DNA of 21,837 nucleotides from JAGXLP01 sp042218715. Lineage in GTDB: Bacteria; Bipolaricaulota; Bipolaricaulia; M55B111. The stretch spans positions 1-21,837 of the forward strand of contig JBDGQU010000047.1 in NCBI GenBank assembly GCA_042218715.1, read 5' to 3'. The notes under the pieces are model-generated. The model saw only the letters and a program-made list of their open reading frames with translations. It had not been told where the DNA came from and ran no database searches. Every line of letters starts with the position of its first letter. The stretch's first letter is position 1. The translations under genes were made by a program, and so were the position numbers. Shown in pieces: positions 8,565 to 16,541 of this stretch.

Positions 8565-9806
8565 ATGGCTGAGATAGAGAAGCCAGTTACCCCGCGAGCC
8601 CGGGAAACCTACGATAACCTACTTCGATCGGCGGAGGAGATTTTTGAAGAACAGGGATTCTATCGTTCTTCCGTCGCTGAGATATGCCGAAAAGCCGACG
8701 TATCTAACGGCACTTTTTACCGATATTTCACCGATAAAAGTGATATCTTCGTAAGGCTTGCCGAGGGGTTGGGAGGCGATTTGACAAGGGAAATAAAAGG
8801 AAATTTTCTCGACTCAAAGTTACCGTTCAATGACAGACTAAAGCTCCTTTTGCAAACCTATTTTTCCTTCTTGAACGACAATTCTTCCCTATATCAGATA
8901 TTCAGGCAGGCGGAGTTCGTTAACTGGGATACTCACCAAGCATTTTACACTGAGCTCACAGACACCCTCGCCAAGGGGTTAAATCAGGGAAATGAAAACA
9001 GGTATTTCCGGGACCATGATCCAATAGTAATGGCACATTATCTCCTGGGTACGCTTAGTTTCGTCTCCATGAGATGGATTATCTGGGATCAAACTGGCCT
9101 GGATAAAAAAATAATTGACAGCCTGCTGGATTTCTTAAAGCAAGGACTGGAAAGAGAAGACGACAAAAGTCTAGACCGTCCTTACTACACTCCCAACGAA
9201 TCGGTATCCTGGGACAACTCAGTTCTTCTTTTACAGAAAAACGAAATGAGTAATACAAAAACCAGGTTGCTGGCAGCTGCCGAAAGTAGTTTTGGCCAAA
9301 ACGGGTTTTACGGTACGACCGTCGGAGACATTACGAGAGAAGCCGAAGTAGCACAGGGCACTTTCTATCATCACTTTTCCAGCAAGCTAGAGGTATTCGA
9401 AACCCTGGTTCACGAAATTAACGAATTATGGCGACGTGAAGTAAGGGCGAGAGTCGGAGGTTTAGACAATCGAAGAGAAATCGAACTTGAGGGGTTCCGC
9501 GTCTTCTTCACATTTATTGCCCGACACTCGAGCATGTACCGGATCGTTCGTGAAGCAGAATTCGTTGATAGGTCCCTTGGTCGGTGGTACTACGAAAGCT
9601 TTGCCGGCAGCTACAAAAAAGCCCTGGCGCAATCGATGGATGAGGGTGAAATCCGTAACCTTCATCCGGAAGTACTGGCCTACTCTCTAATGGGAATTGG
9701 CCACTTTCTCGGGCAAAAATGGTTCGTTCAAGAAGAAAGAGAAGAAATACCGTCAACGGAGTTCGAATCCATGTTCGATCTTATACTCAAAGGAATGAAA
9801 CTTTAG
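8565..9806 (+). CDS. Tandem (two-domain) TetR family regulator
   Basis: This 413-residue protein carries two complete TetR units in one chain. Unit 1 (about 10-205) has the helix-turn-helix VAEICRKADVSNGTFYRYF. Unit 2 (about 228-413) has VGDITREAEVAQGTFYHHF. The ligand domains also match each other: LYQIFRQAEFV in the first and MYRIVREAEFV in the second. One chain could thus act as a pseudo-dimer, or two chains could grip four half-sites. TetR proteins usually repress until a ligand binds, and neighbours suggest an acyl-CoA or the substrate acid. GGGGG lies 7 nt before the ATG. No ribosome site precedes the internal Met228, so a separate second protein is unlikely. The likely target is the promoter at 10001-10041. 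The function as regulator of the downstream cluster is inferred from position. Confidence 0.9.
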   Translation: MAEIEKPVTPRARETYDNLLRSAEEIFEEQGFYRSSVAEICRKADVSNGTFYRYFTDKSDIFVRLAEGLGGDLTREIKGNFLDSKLPFNDRLKLLLQTYFSFLNDNSSLYQIFRQAEFVNWDTHQAFYTELTDTLAKGLNQGNENRYFRDHDPIVMAHYLLGTLSFVSMRWIIWDQTGLDKKIIDSLLDFLKQGLEREDDKSLDRPYYTPNESVSWDNSVLLLQKNEMSNTKTRLLAAAESSFGQNGFYGTTVGDITREAEVAQGTFYHHFSSKLEVFETLVHEINELWRREVRARVGGLDNRREIELEGFRVFFTFIARHSSMYRIVREAEFVDRSLGRWYYESFAGSYKKALAQSMDEGEIRNLHPEVLAYSLMGIGHFLGQKWFVQEEREEIPSTEFESMFDLILKGMKL

Positions 9807-9853
9807 TAAATTTGCAAAGTCCTTCCCCGGGTTTTTTACCCCGATTTAGCTTA

Positions 9854-9874
9854 ACAATTTTAACTAGAAATTGT
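9854..9874. promoter_or_regulatory. Inverted repeat (7-7-7), possible operator
   Basis: ACAATTT and AAATTGT are perfect 7-bp arms around a 7-bp spacer, 48 bp after the TetR stop. The A+T-rich stem without a T-run makes a terminator less likely than a protein-binding site. Confidence 0.3.
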
Positions 9875-10000
9875 CCCGTAAATAAGATGTATTCGGGAAG
9901 AATCAGCATACTATCCTCTTTCTAACCTTGCATTTTCCCACAGTAATTTCACAGTGGCGTCTATTTTGATCTCAATTTTCCTCGGGCATGATAGAATAGT

Positions 10001-10029
10001 TTGACAGCTCGTTCCGAAATTGTTAGTAT
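10001..10029 (+). promoter_or_regulatory. Promoter of the thiolase operon
   Basis: A perfect -35 box TTGACA (10001-10006) and TAGTAT (10024-10029, 4 of 6) are separated by the ideal 17 bp. Transcription would start near 10036, leaving a leader of about 74 nt before the thiolase ATG at 10110. The -10 lies entirely inside the palindrome at 10023-10041. Confidence 0.6.
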
Positions 10030-10041
10030 GAAAAATACTAA
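10023..10041. promoter_or_regulatory. 19-bp perfect inverted repeat over the -10, probable repressor operator
   Basis: TTAGTAT and ATACTAA are perfect 7-bp arms around GAAAA. The site covers the -10 box and the predicted transcription start, where bound repressor would block RNA polymerase. The size suits a TetR dimer, and the tandem TetR gene ends 216 bp upstream. The pairing of this regulator with this site is inferred. Confidence 0.5.
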
Positions 10042-10109
10042 AATGAGAGTTGATTCAGGTGTGAAATATTTTAAACTGAGTAAAAATTTTCTTTCCCCTA
10101 GAGGTAACA

Positions 10110-11429
10110 ATGAAAGAACCAGTAATAGCTTCAGCGACTAGAACACCGATAGGAACTTTCGGAGGCTCGCTCAAGGACATTAAGGTGGTAGAACTGGGTA
10201 AAGTAGTTGTACGGGACGTGCTCGAAAAACTAGATTTAAGACCGGAAGTACCCGAAGAGGTAAAAGCAAGTCGGCCCAGCGTATCGAGGGACATTGAACG
10301 TACCGACCTCGAGGAGGAACACGCCAACTGGGAAGAATCTCACCAGGGAATAGCAATAGATGAGGTAATTCTGGGAAACGTTCTTCAGGGCGGTCAGGGT
10401 ATGAATACAACCCGGCAGGCCGCGATTCGAGCAGGAATACCACGAGAGACTCCTTCCTATACCGTAAATAAAGTTTGTGGTTCCGGTTTGAAAACAATTG
10501 CTCTTGCTGCGGAAAAGATTTCAACGGGATACGCCGACGTAATAATTGCCGGGGGAATGGAAAGCATGAGCGGTGCTCCCTATATTATCCCCGACGCAAG
10601 ATGGGGATACCGAATGAATCCTAGCGGTACCGGAGAAATCAAGGACGAAATGGTTCATGATGCCCTGTACGAGATATTTTACGGCTATCACATGGGCAAT
10701 ACCGCAGAGAACATCGCGGAAGCATACGACATCTCGAGGCGATCGCAAGACGAACTTGGGGCCGAAAGCCATCACAGGGCACTCGCCGCAACCGAAGACG
10801 GGCTCTTTAAAGAGGAGATAGTCCCTGTACAAGTACCCGGTGAGGAAGAAGTAGTGAAAGTCGATGAGGGGCCGAGGGAAACGGATGTCGAGTTGATGCA
10901 GGACTTGCCACCGGCATTCAAGAAGGACGGGACGGTTACGGCAGGAAACTCTTCCGGTATCAACGATGGTGCCGCAGCCGTTATGGTTACATCTCGTGAA
11001 ACGGCCGAACGGTACGACCTGAACATCATGGGCTCAATTAATTCCTGGTCGTATGGAGCAGTGGATCCAAAAATGATGGGCCTTGGACCCATCGCGGCCG
11101 TAAACAGATTGAACCAAAAATCCGGATTCTCGCTCGACCAAGTTGACTTAGTGGAGCTAAACGAAGCGTTCGCAGCCCAGGCAATTGCAGTCTTGCAAGA
11201 GTTAGGCCTACCCCGTTACGGGGAGAGTTCCGAGTTTAGGGAACCCGGTTCCGAAAAAGTCAATCCACTTGGTTCGGGAATTTCTCTCGGACACCCGGTT
11301 GGAGCGACCGGAGCGAGAATGGTGGTTACGATGTTACACGAGATGAAAAGACAGAACAATGAACTGGGATTGGCTTCGCTCTGCATCGGTGGGGGTCAGG
11401 GGTTTGCAATGTTACTGGAAAGATCTTAA
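10110..11429 (+). CDS. Acetyl-CoA C-acyltransferase (thiolase)
   Basis: Thiolases cleave 3-ketoacyl-CoA with CoA, or condense two acyl-CoA molecules. All three catalytic positions are present: Cys123 in NKVCGSG, His395 in SLGHPVGATG and Cys425 in CIGGGQG. NEAFAAQA and GGMESMSGAPY are further family motifs. At 439 residues it is about 40 longer than typical enzymes of 390-400. The extra piece lies near residues 44-86, between the first helix and DEVILGNVLQGG, and is rich in charged residues. A GAGGT ribosome site precedes the ATG. It is the first gene of the regulated cluster and is followed 46 bp later by the KAS III-like gene. Direction (degradation or synthesis) cannot be told from sequence; the ligase and importer downstream favour degradation. 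Confidence 0.94.
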   Translation: MKEPVIASATRTPIGTFGGSLKDIKVVELGKVVVRDVLEKLDLRPEVPEEVKASRPSVSRDIERTDLEEEHANWEESHQGIAIDEVILGNVLQGGQGMNTTRQAAIRAGIPRETPSYTVNKVCGSGLKTIALAAEKISTGYADVIIAGGMESMSGAPYIIPDARWGYRMNPSGTGEIKDEMVHDALYEIFYGYHMGNTAENIAEAYDISRRSQDELGAESHHRALAATEDGLFKEEIVPVQVPGEEEVVKVDEGPRETDVELMQDLPPAFKKDGTVTAGNSSGINDGAAAVMVTSRETAERYDLNIMGSINSWSYGAVDPKMMGLGPIAAVNRLNQKSGFSLDQVDLVELNEAFAAQAIAVLQELGLPRYGESSEFREPGSEKVNPLGSGISLGHPVGATGARMVVTMLHEMKRQNNELGLASLCIGGGQGFAMLLERS

Positions 11430-11475
11430 TAGAGGGTAAGGTACCAAGCTTTCTAGAATTAACCTGGAGGTAAAG

Positions 11476-12522
11476 ATGACTGATCTATCCAACCTAAAGG
11501 TTCCGGCCAGAGAACCGAATGCAGCCAAAATAGCTGGAACCGGCATGTACCTGCCGGAAGAAAAAATTACGAACGAGGAACTCGGTCAGAAAATGAATTA
11601 CGACGTGGAGGAATACCTGGCTGAAAAAGGTATAAAAGTCAGATTCAAAGCCGGACCGGATGAAAGTACATCGGATCTGGCAGCTAAAGCATCCAAAACG
11701 GCCCTAAAAGATGCCGGGATCGAGGCCGAGGAAATCGATTTAATCATTCTGGCAACGGACACGCCTGATTACGTCACTCCACCGACATCGGCTATACTTC
11801 AGTATAAACTCGGGGCCGTAAACGCCGGATCCTTTGATATAAACGCAGCCTGTACGGACGAAACACTTGGTTTAGCCATTGGCTCGCAGTACATAGCTCT
11901 TGATCCGGAAATCGAAAACGTACTGGTAGCCGGTGCTTACGGAATGACCAGGTGGCTGGACTGGGATGACTATACCAATTCTGCATCCAAGGTACTGGGA
12001 ATGCTGTTTTCCGATGGCGGAGGGGCCGTCGTGTTATCCCAAACCGAAAAACCCGGCTACCTTGCGTCGAACACTCTCACGGAAGGTAAATTCTGGGATG
12101 CCTACGGTATTTACATGGGAACGGCCAACCCCCCTAACCCCGAAATGATCGAAAAGAAGCAGAACTACTTACGCTTCCATGAAAACGAACACCACGTCCC
12201 GCCGGATTTCAATGAGAGCCGGTGGCCGGATCTGGTAAAAGACACGATGGAAAAGGTCGATGCTGAAATAAGCGATATAGACAGCATACTGTTCAATCAA
12301 ATCGATAAATCCACTATCAAAGAGACTATGCGGCGAATGGATTTGGGTCAATCAAAAACTCACCTGGTAATGGATAAGTTTGGTTACGCGGGTTCGGCCT
12401 CCATCCTTATGGCTCTGGACGACGCGCTGGAAGAGGGGAAAATAGATTCCGGAGATATCGTTGCATTTTGTACGTCAGGAGCAGGTTTTGTAATGTCTGT
12501 TAGCTTGTTTAAATGGATATGA
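11476..12522 (+). CDS. KAS III-like thiolase-fold enzyme lacking His and Asn of the triad
   Basis: The 348-residue protein aligns over its length with beta-ketoacyl-ACP synthase III (FabH). The nucleophile is kept in INAACTDE (Cys126). FabH then uses His in PHQAN and Asn in GNT. Here the first segment reads FNQID (Asn274 in place of His) and the second FGYAGSAS (Tyr304 in place of Asn). The usual decarboxylating Claisen chemistry therefore looks impaired. Acyl transfer from Cys126, a hydrolytic or cleavage reaction, or a non-decarboxylating condensation are alternatives. No DUF35 partner, the usual companion of archaeal HMG-CoA synthase, is seen nearby. GGAGG lies 5 nt before the ATG. The stop is followed by the SDR gene within 11 bp. 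The family is clear; the reaction is unknown. Confidence 0.85.
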   Translation: MTDLSNLKVPAREPNAAKIAGTGMYLPEEKITNEELGQKMNYDVEEYLAEKGIKVRFKAGPDESTSDLAAKASKTALKDAGIEAEEIDLIILATDTPDYVTPPTSAILQYKLGAVNAGSFDINAACTDETLGLAIGSQYIALDPEIENVLVAGAYGMTRWLDWDDYTNSASKVLGMLFSDGGGAVVLSQTEKPGYLASNTLTEGKFWDAYGIYMGTANPPNPEMIEKKQNYLRFHENEHHVPPDFNESRWPDLVKDTMEKVDAEISDIDSILFNQIDKSTIKETMRRMDLGQSKTHLVMDKFGYAGSASILMALDDALEEGKIDSGDIVAFCTSGAGFVMSVSLFKWI

Positions 12523-12532
12523 GGTGGTAAAA

Positions 12533-13273
12533 ATGAGATTGGACGGTAAGGTCTCGATGGTTACGGGAGGAGCAAACGGTATTGGCCAGCTAGTAACTGA
12601 AACGTTTGTGAGTCAAGGTGGTAGCGTTGCAATTTGCGACCTGGATGAAGAAGAAGGGGAAAAACTGGAGAAAGAACTGAGAGGATCCGAGGGCGAAGCC
12701 AAATATTTTGAGCTTGACGTATCCGACCGAGACCAGGTCGACGAAACCGTAAAAAGGATAGAAGATGATTTGGGCCGGATCGACATTCTGATAAACAATG
12801 CAGGCGTGACCCGGGATGCAAAGCTCCTCGATATGACGGAGGACCAGTGGGACCAGGTCATCGACGTCAACCTGAAAGGTGCTTTTAACTGCACCCAATC
12901 AGTTGCTCCGGGGATGGTGGAAAAGGAAGAAGGTAAAATAATCAATGCCAGCTCGGTTGTCGGGTTATACGGTAACTACGGCCAAACCAATTACGCAGCA
13001 AGTAAGGCCGGGTTGATAGCAATGACAAAAGTCTGGGCCCGAGAATTGGGACCCAAAAACGTCAACGTCAACGCCGTAGCACCGGGATTTATCAAGACCA
13101 GTATGGCCGAGGGGGTACCTGACAAAGTAATTAAGAGTATAGAGGACCGAACTCCACTCGGAAGGCTGGGGGAGCCGGAAGAAGTAGCCAAAACATACCT
13201 ATTTCTGGCCTCTGAGGACTCAAGTTATATAAATGGCTCCGTTTTCAACGTGGACGGGGGGCTGGTAATTTAA
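12533..13273 (+). CDS. Short-chain dehydrogenase/reductase (FabG/PhaB-like)
   Basis: This is a classical SDR of 246 residues, the normal FabG length. The nucleotide-binding motif TGGANGIG (11-18) and NNAG are present, as are Ser141, Tyr154 and Lys158 of the YxxxK active site (NYAASK). An Asp after strand 2 (CDLDEEEG) suggests NAD(H) preference. It probably interconverts a 3-ketoacyl and a 3-hydroxyacyl thioester or a related alcohol and ketone. I chose the ATG at 12533 because GAGG lies 8 nt upstream and this gives the canonical N terminus MRLDGKV. The GTG at 12524 would overlap that ribosome site. It sits between the KAS III-like gene and the first hydrolase in one transcription unit. Confidence 0.92.
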   Translation: MRLDGKVSMVTGGANGIGQLVTETFVSQGGSVAICDLDEEEGEKLEKELRGSEGEAKYFELDVSDRDQVDETVKRIEDDLGRIDILINNAGVTRDAKLLDMTEDQWDQVIDVNLKGAFNCTQSVAPGMVEKEEGKIINASSVVGLYGNYGQTNYAASKAGLIAMTKVWARELGPKNVNVNAVAPGFIKTSMAEGVPDKVIKSIEDRTPLGRLGEPEEVAKTYLFLASEDSSYINGSVFNVDGGLVI

Positions 13274-13289
13274 CCAAGGAGGTGGATGC

Positions 13290-14090
13290 ATGCCAAAAAA
13301 GACTGTAAATGGCATTGAGCTTTACTACGAAGTAAAAGGAGAGGGAGCCCCGTTGTTTATGATCCAGGGACTTGGTTATACCTCCAGGTTCTGGTTCAAG
13401 CAGGTCCCTGAACTAAAGGAAGAGTTTGAGCTAGTTACGTTCGACAACAGAGACGTGGGAAAGTCCGAGATCGTCAACCAGGGGTACCGGATGAAGGACA
13501 TGGCACGAGACGTAAAGGGCTTAATTGAAGAATTAGGTTTTGACCGGGTCAACGTACTTGGTTTATCAATGGGCGGATACATCGCTCAACATCTGGCCGC
13601 GGACTGGCCGGACCTCGTGGATAAACTCGTCCTGGTTTCGACCCACGCGGGTGGTCCCGAATACCTGGCTGAAACCGGTGACCTCTGGGAAGAAATTCTT
13701 GACGTCGAAGGCCTGAGCGAAAGGGAAATATATCGCAAGGGTTACAGGTATTCAGTTACCAAGGAGTTCTTTTCGAACGATGAGGAAATCGAGAAACTGG
13801 TAGATATGCGCGTCGAAGATGCTCAGCCCCAGCCTGCTTACCAAAGGCAGTTTCAGGCTGCTTCTGATTTTGATATGACAGACCGTCTTGGCGAAATTGC
13901 GAGCGATACGTTGATCCTATCGGGTGCCGAAGACCGAGTTGTACCTACCAAATTCGGGGAACAGATTGAAAAAGGGATACCCTCTTCCCGGTTAGAGGTC
14001 GTCGATGGTGCCGCTCACCTTATTCATCTCGAAAAGCCAGAAGATTTCAACTCCATGGTAATTGATTTCGTCAGTGATAGTGATGTCTAA
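13290..14090 (+). CDS. Alpha/beta hydrolase, first of a paralogous pair
   Basis: This 266-residue enzyme has Ser93 in GLSMGGY, Asp215 in GAEDRVV and His243 in GAAHLIH. The N terminus (VNGIELYYEVKG) and NRDVGKSE are typical of lactonase, esterase and meta-cleavage hydrolase-like proteins. The oxyanion position reads IQG instead of HG. It is cytoplasmic, with no signal peptide. A strong ribosome site AAGGAGGTG precedes the ATG. It overlaps the next hydrolase by 8 bp, and the two N termini align closely, which suggests local duplication followed by divergence. The substrate is unknown; a ring-opening or thioester or ester hydrolysis step in the cluster is plausible. Confidence 0.88.
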   Translation: MPKKTVNGIELYYEVKGEGAPLFMIQGLGYTSRFWFKQVPELKEEFELVTFDNRDVGKSEIVNQGYRMKDMARDVKGLIEELGFDRVNVLGLSMGGYIAQHLAADWPDLVDKLVLVSTHAGGPEYLAETGDLWEEILDVEGLSEREIYRKGYRYSVTKEFFSNDEEIEKLVDMRVEDAQPQPAYQRQFQAASDFDMTDRLGEIASDTLILSGAEDRVVPTKFGEQIEKGIPSSRLEVVDGAAHLIHLEKPEDFNSMVIDFVSDSDV

Positions 14091-14874
14091 GGCTCACGTA
14101 AATGGAATTGACCTTCATTATGAAATAAAAGGAAATTCGGAAGCAAACACCGTAGTTTTTGTAAACGGACTACTTACCGATACCGCAAGCTGGGCTCAAC
14201 ACATACCTTACTTTGAAGACGATTACCGGTTAATCCTATTTGATGCAAGAGGACAGGGGCAGAGCGAAAAACCGGAAGGGCCATATTCAGTCAACCAGCA
14301 CGCCGAAGACCTTGCAGCCCTTATGGACGAGCTCGACATAACCAGCGCAAATTTCGTCGGTCTATCAAACGGCGGAACCGAACTACTTCCTCTAACCATG
14401 GAGCATCCTGATCTCGTTAACTCCATGGTGCTGGCCGACGCCTACTCCTACGTGGACGCAATTTTGGAGGCAAAAATCCATGCCTGGCTGGAGGCAGCCC
14501 GGGTCAGCCCCGAGCTAAGGTTCCTGGTCGCTACCCCGTACGTATGGGGAGGCACCTTTCTGGAAAATAACCAGGAACTTTTTGAGGAGTTCAAAGAAGC
14601 AGCCCACGAAGCACCACAGAAGGCAACGGAAAACCTAATCGAAGGGGCAAAGCTACTTGAACTCCCCGACAAACTAGAAAATATTCACACTCCTGCACTA
14701 ATCGTCGTCGGTGAAAAGGATATTTTAACCCCGCCCGAATATTCTAGATACATGGAATCCCACATGCCAAACGCCAGGTTGACTGTAATTGATGATGCAG
14801 GCCATGCTTCTGCTATAGAACGTGCCGAAACCTTTTCTCGACGGGTCAAGGAATTCCTAGAAGAGGTGATATAA
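14083..14874 (+). CDS. Alpha/beta hydrolase, second of a paralogous pair
   Basis: This 263-residue enzyme has Ser95 in GLSNGGT, Asp213 in GEKDILT and His241 in DAGHASA. Its N terminus VNGIDLHYEIKG aligns with that of the preceding hydrolase. RGQGQSEKPEG is a common 3-oxoadipate enol-lactonase-like motif. The oxyanion position reads VNG. I chose the ATG at 14083, which overlaps the upstream stop by 8 bp and gives the homologous N terminus. The alternative TTG at 14062 adds seven residues without support. No clear ribosome site is seen, so translation is probably coupled to the gene before it. The next gene starts at the base after its stop codon. Confidence 0.87.
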   Translation: MSKAHVNGIDLHYEIKGNSEANTVVFVNGLLTDTASWAQHIPYFEDDYRLILFDARGQGQSEKPEGPYSVNQHAEDLAALMDELDITSANFVGLSNGGTELLPLTMEHPDLVNSMVLADAYSYVDAILEAKIHAWLEAARVSPELRFLVATPYVWGGTFLENNQELFEEFKEAAHEAPQKATENLIEGAKLLELPDKLENIHTPALIVVGEKDILTPPEYSRYMESHMPNARLTVIDDAGHASAIERAETFSRRVKEFLEEVI

Positions 14875-16392
14875 ATGGAACCTGACGTCGGGCAAATACT
14901 GGAAAGAAGGGCAAGCCTTACTCCAAACAGGATAGGCTGGGTAGACTGGAACGAAGACGAACGTTATCGTTATGCCGAGCTGGATAGACGGGCTAATAAA
15001 GCTGTAAACTATCTCCAGAAGCAGTATGGAATTGAGAAAGGTGACAGGGTTTCCGTTCTAGCTCTAAACGGCTTACATTATTCCGATCTTTTTTTCGGTT
15101 TAGGTAAGATAGGTGCAATATTTGCTCCGTTAAACTGGAGACTTTCCGAACCGGAGCTTGAGTACATACTCGGTGATTGCGAACCGGAACTAGTTATTTA
15201 CGACGAGGAAAACAGCGGACACAGCGAGGAACTAAAGGAAACCTATCCGGATGCAAGCTGGATCCATTTAAAAGAATACGAGAAAGAACTCGATGCAGCC
15301 TCAACCAAACGCCCAAGAGCATCCAAACCGATAGAAAAGGAAGACCCGCATGCGATCCTTTATACCTCCGGTACTACGGGAAGGCCAAAGGGAGCAATTT
15401 TACCGCACAGAATGATCCTCTGGAATTCGGTAAACACCGTCATGTCTTGGGGTCTCAACGAAAACGATATAGCTCCCGTGGTAACTCCACAGTTTCATAC
15501 AGGTGGTTTAAACACTGTTCTCACGCCCATGTATCATATAGGAGGGAGGGTAGTCGTAACTAAGGGCTTCGACTCAAGCGATACGCTAAAAATGATCGAA
15601 CGTGAATCCGCCACCGTCGTCTTTATGGTTCCTGTAATGTTCCAGATGATGAGCGAAACCGAACTCTTTCCAAAAACGGACCTTAGCTCGATCAGGTTCC
15701 TGATATCTGGAGGAGCACCTGCTCCGGAATCAGTTAAAAAAACCTATAGGGATAGAGGGCTCGTTTTCAAAGAAGGCTACGGACTTACGGAGGTAGGTAA
15801 CAACTGCTTCTCTCAAACAGCTGCCGAATCGCGTCAGAAAGAAGGTTCGGTAGGTAAACCAGTCATCCATGAGAACGCAATTATAGCTGACGAAGACGGT
15901 AATGAGGTCGAACCCGACCAGATAGGGGAACTGTTGTTATCGGGCCCACACGTTTTTTCGGGTTACTGGAAAAAACCAGAAGAAACGGAGAATGCTTTTA
16001 CTGACGATTGGTTCCATACCGGGGATCTCGCAAGCGTGGACGAGGATGGTTATTTTTACATCGAAGGCAGAAAGAAGGATATGATAATTTCGGGCGGAGA
16101 AAACATCTATCTTGCGGAAGTTGAAAGGGTATTAAAGGAACATTCCGACATAGACGATGCAGCTTTAATCGGTATACCTGACGATAAATGGGGAGAGGTC
16201 GGCCATGCAATAGTCGTGCCAGCCAAAGGATACGAGTTAGATGAAGAAGAATTAAAAGAACATTGCAAAAGCAATATCGCTAATTACAAGGTTCCAAAGT
16301 CCTTTGAAGTAGCTGACGAGCTCCCAAGAAACTCATACGGGAAGTTAGAAAGGGATCAAGTAGAGGAAAAATTTGGGGAACAAAGGAGTTAA
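14875..16392 (+). CDS. AMP-forming acyl-CoA ligase
   Basis: This ANL-superfamily enzyme activates a carboxylic acid with ATP and CoA through an acyl-adenylate. The core motif YTSGTTGRPKG is at 163-173. YGLTEVG, TGDLASVDEDGY and GRKKDMIISGGENIY follow in the correct order. The catalytic C-terminal lysine is Lys490 in NSYGKLER. The 505-residue length fits medium-chain, aromatic or small-acid ligases; the chain-length pocket cannot be read reliably. The ATG follows the stop of the hydrolase directly, with GAGGTGAT as ribosome site. As last gene of the cluster and next to an importer, it probably activates the imported substrate. An active acid ligase next to thiolase and SDR argues for a CoA-dependent degradation route. 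Confidence 0.93.
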   Translation: MEPDVGQILERRASLTPNRIGWVDWNEDERYRYAELDRRANKAVNYLQKQYGIEKGDRVSVLALNGLHYSDLFFGLGKIGAIFAPLNWRLSEPELEYILGDCEPELVIYDEENSGHSEELKETYPDASWIHLKEYEKELDAASTKRPRASKPIEKEDPHAILYTSGTTGRPKGAILPHRMILWNSVNTVMSWGLNENDIAPVVTPQFHTGGLNTVLTPMYHIGGRVVVTKGFDSSDTLKMIERESATVVFMVPVMFQMMSETELFPKTDLSSIRFLISGGAPAPESVKKTYRDRGLVFKEGYGLTEVGNNCFSQTAAESRQKEGSVGKPVIHENAIIADEDGNEVEPDQIGELLLSGPHVFSGYWKKPEETENAFTDDWFHTGDLASVDEDGYFYIEGRKKDMIISGGENIYLAEVERVLKEHSDIDDAALIGIPDDKWGEVGHAIVVPAKGYELDEEELKEHCKSNIANYKVPKSFEVADELPRNSYGKLERDQVEEKFGEQRS

Positions 16393-16488
16393 TCGGGATT
16401 TACCAGGAAAAGTATTGACTAATTTTTACTCCAACATGGGGGTGGTAGGAAGAGAGATACGGCAAAAAAATGGTTTCGGTTATCGAGT

Positions 16489-16518
16489 CCCGAATAAACA
16501 CCGTGAACTCGGGTTTTT
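16489..16518 (+). terminator. Weak terminator-like hairpin before the importer operon
   Basis: CCCGA and TCGGG pair around a 15-nt loop and are followed by five T residues. A competing pairing, CGAGT (16484) with ACTCG (16507), uses overlapping bases. It could end the ligase transcript or act as a switch ahead of the binding-protein gene. The stems are short, so confidence is low. Confidence 0.3.
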
Positions 16519-16541
16519 GATTGAAAACAGGAGGTAGTGTA

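Larger units (their letters stand above)
9807..10109. other. Regulatory intergenic region before thiolase operon
   Basis: No gene is seen. In order it holds a 21-bp inverted repeat (9854-9874), a direct repeat of CACAGT at 9939 and 9950 (11-bp period, one helical turn), an extended -10 TGaTAGAAT (9989-9997), and a strong promoter whose -10 is embedded in a palindrome (10001-10041). The density of symmetrical elements next to a TetR gene marks this as the control region of the cluster. Confidence 0.55.

Noticed and set aside
9246..9806. Internal ATG in the tandem TetR gene as start of a separate second regulator.
   Set aside because: No ribosome site precedes it, and the reading frame is continuous with the first unit.
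9826..9845. CCGGGTTTTTTACCCCG after the TetR gene as a terminator.
   Set aside because: The possible stem has only 4-5 pairs and no T-run follows it; the T-run would sit in the loop.
16411..16422. AGTAT and ACTAA half-sites before the binding-protein gene as a second copy of the thiolase operator.
   Set aside because: The half-sites are 7 bp apart start to start, compared with 12 bp in the palindrome at 10023-10041, and the outer bases do not match.
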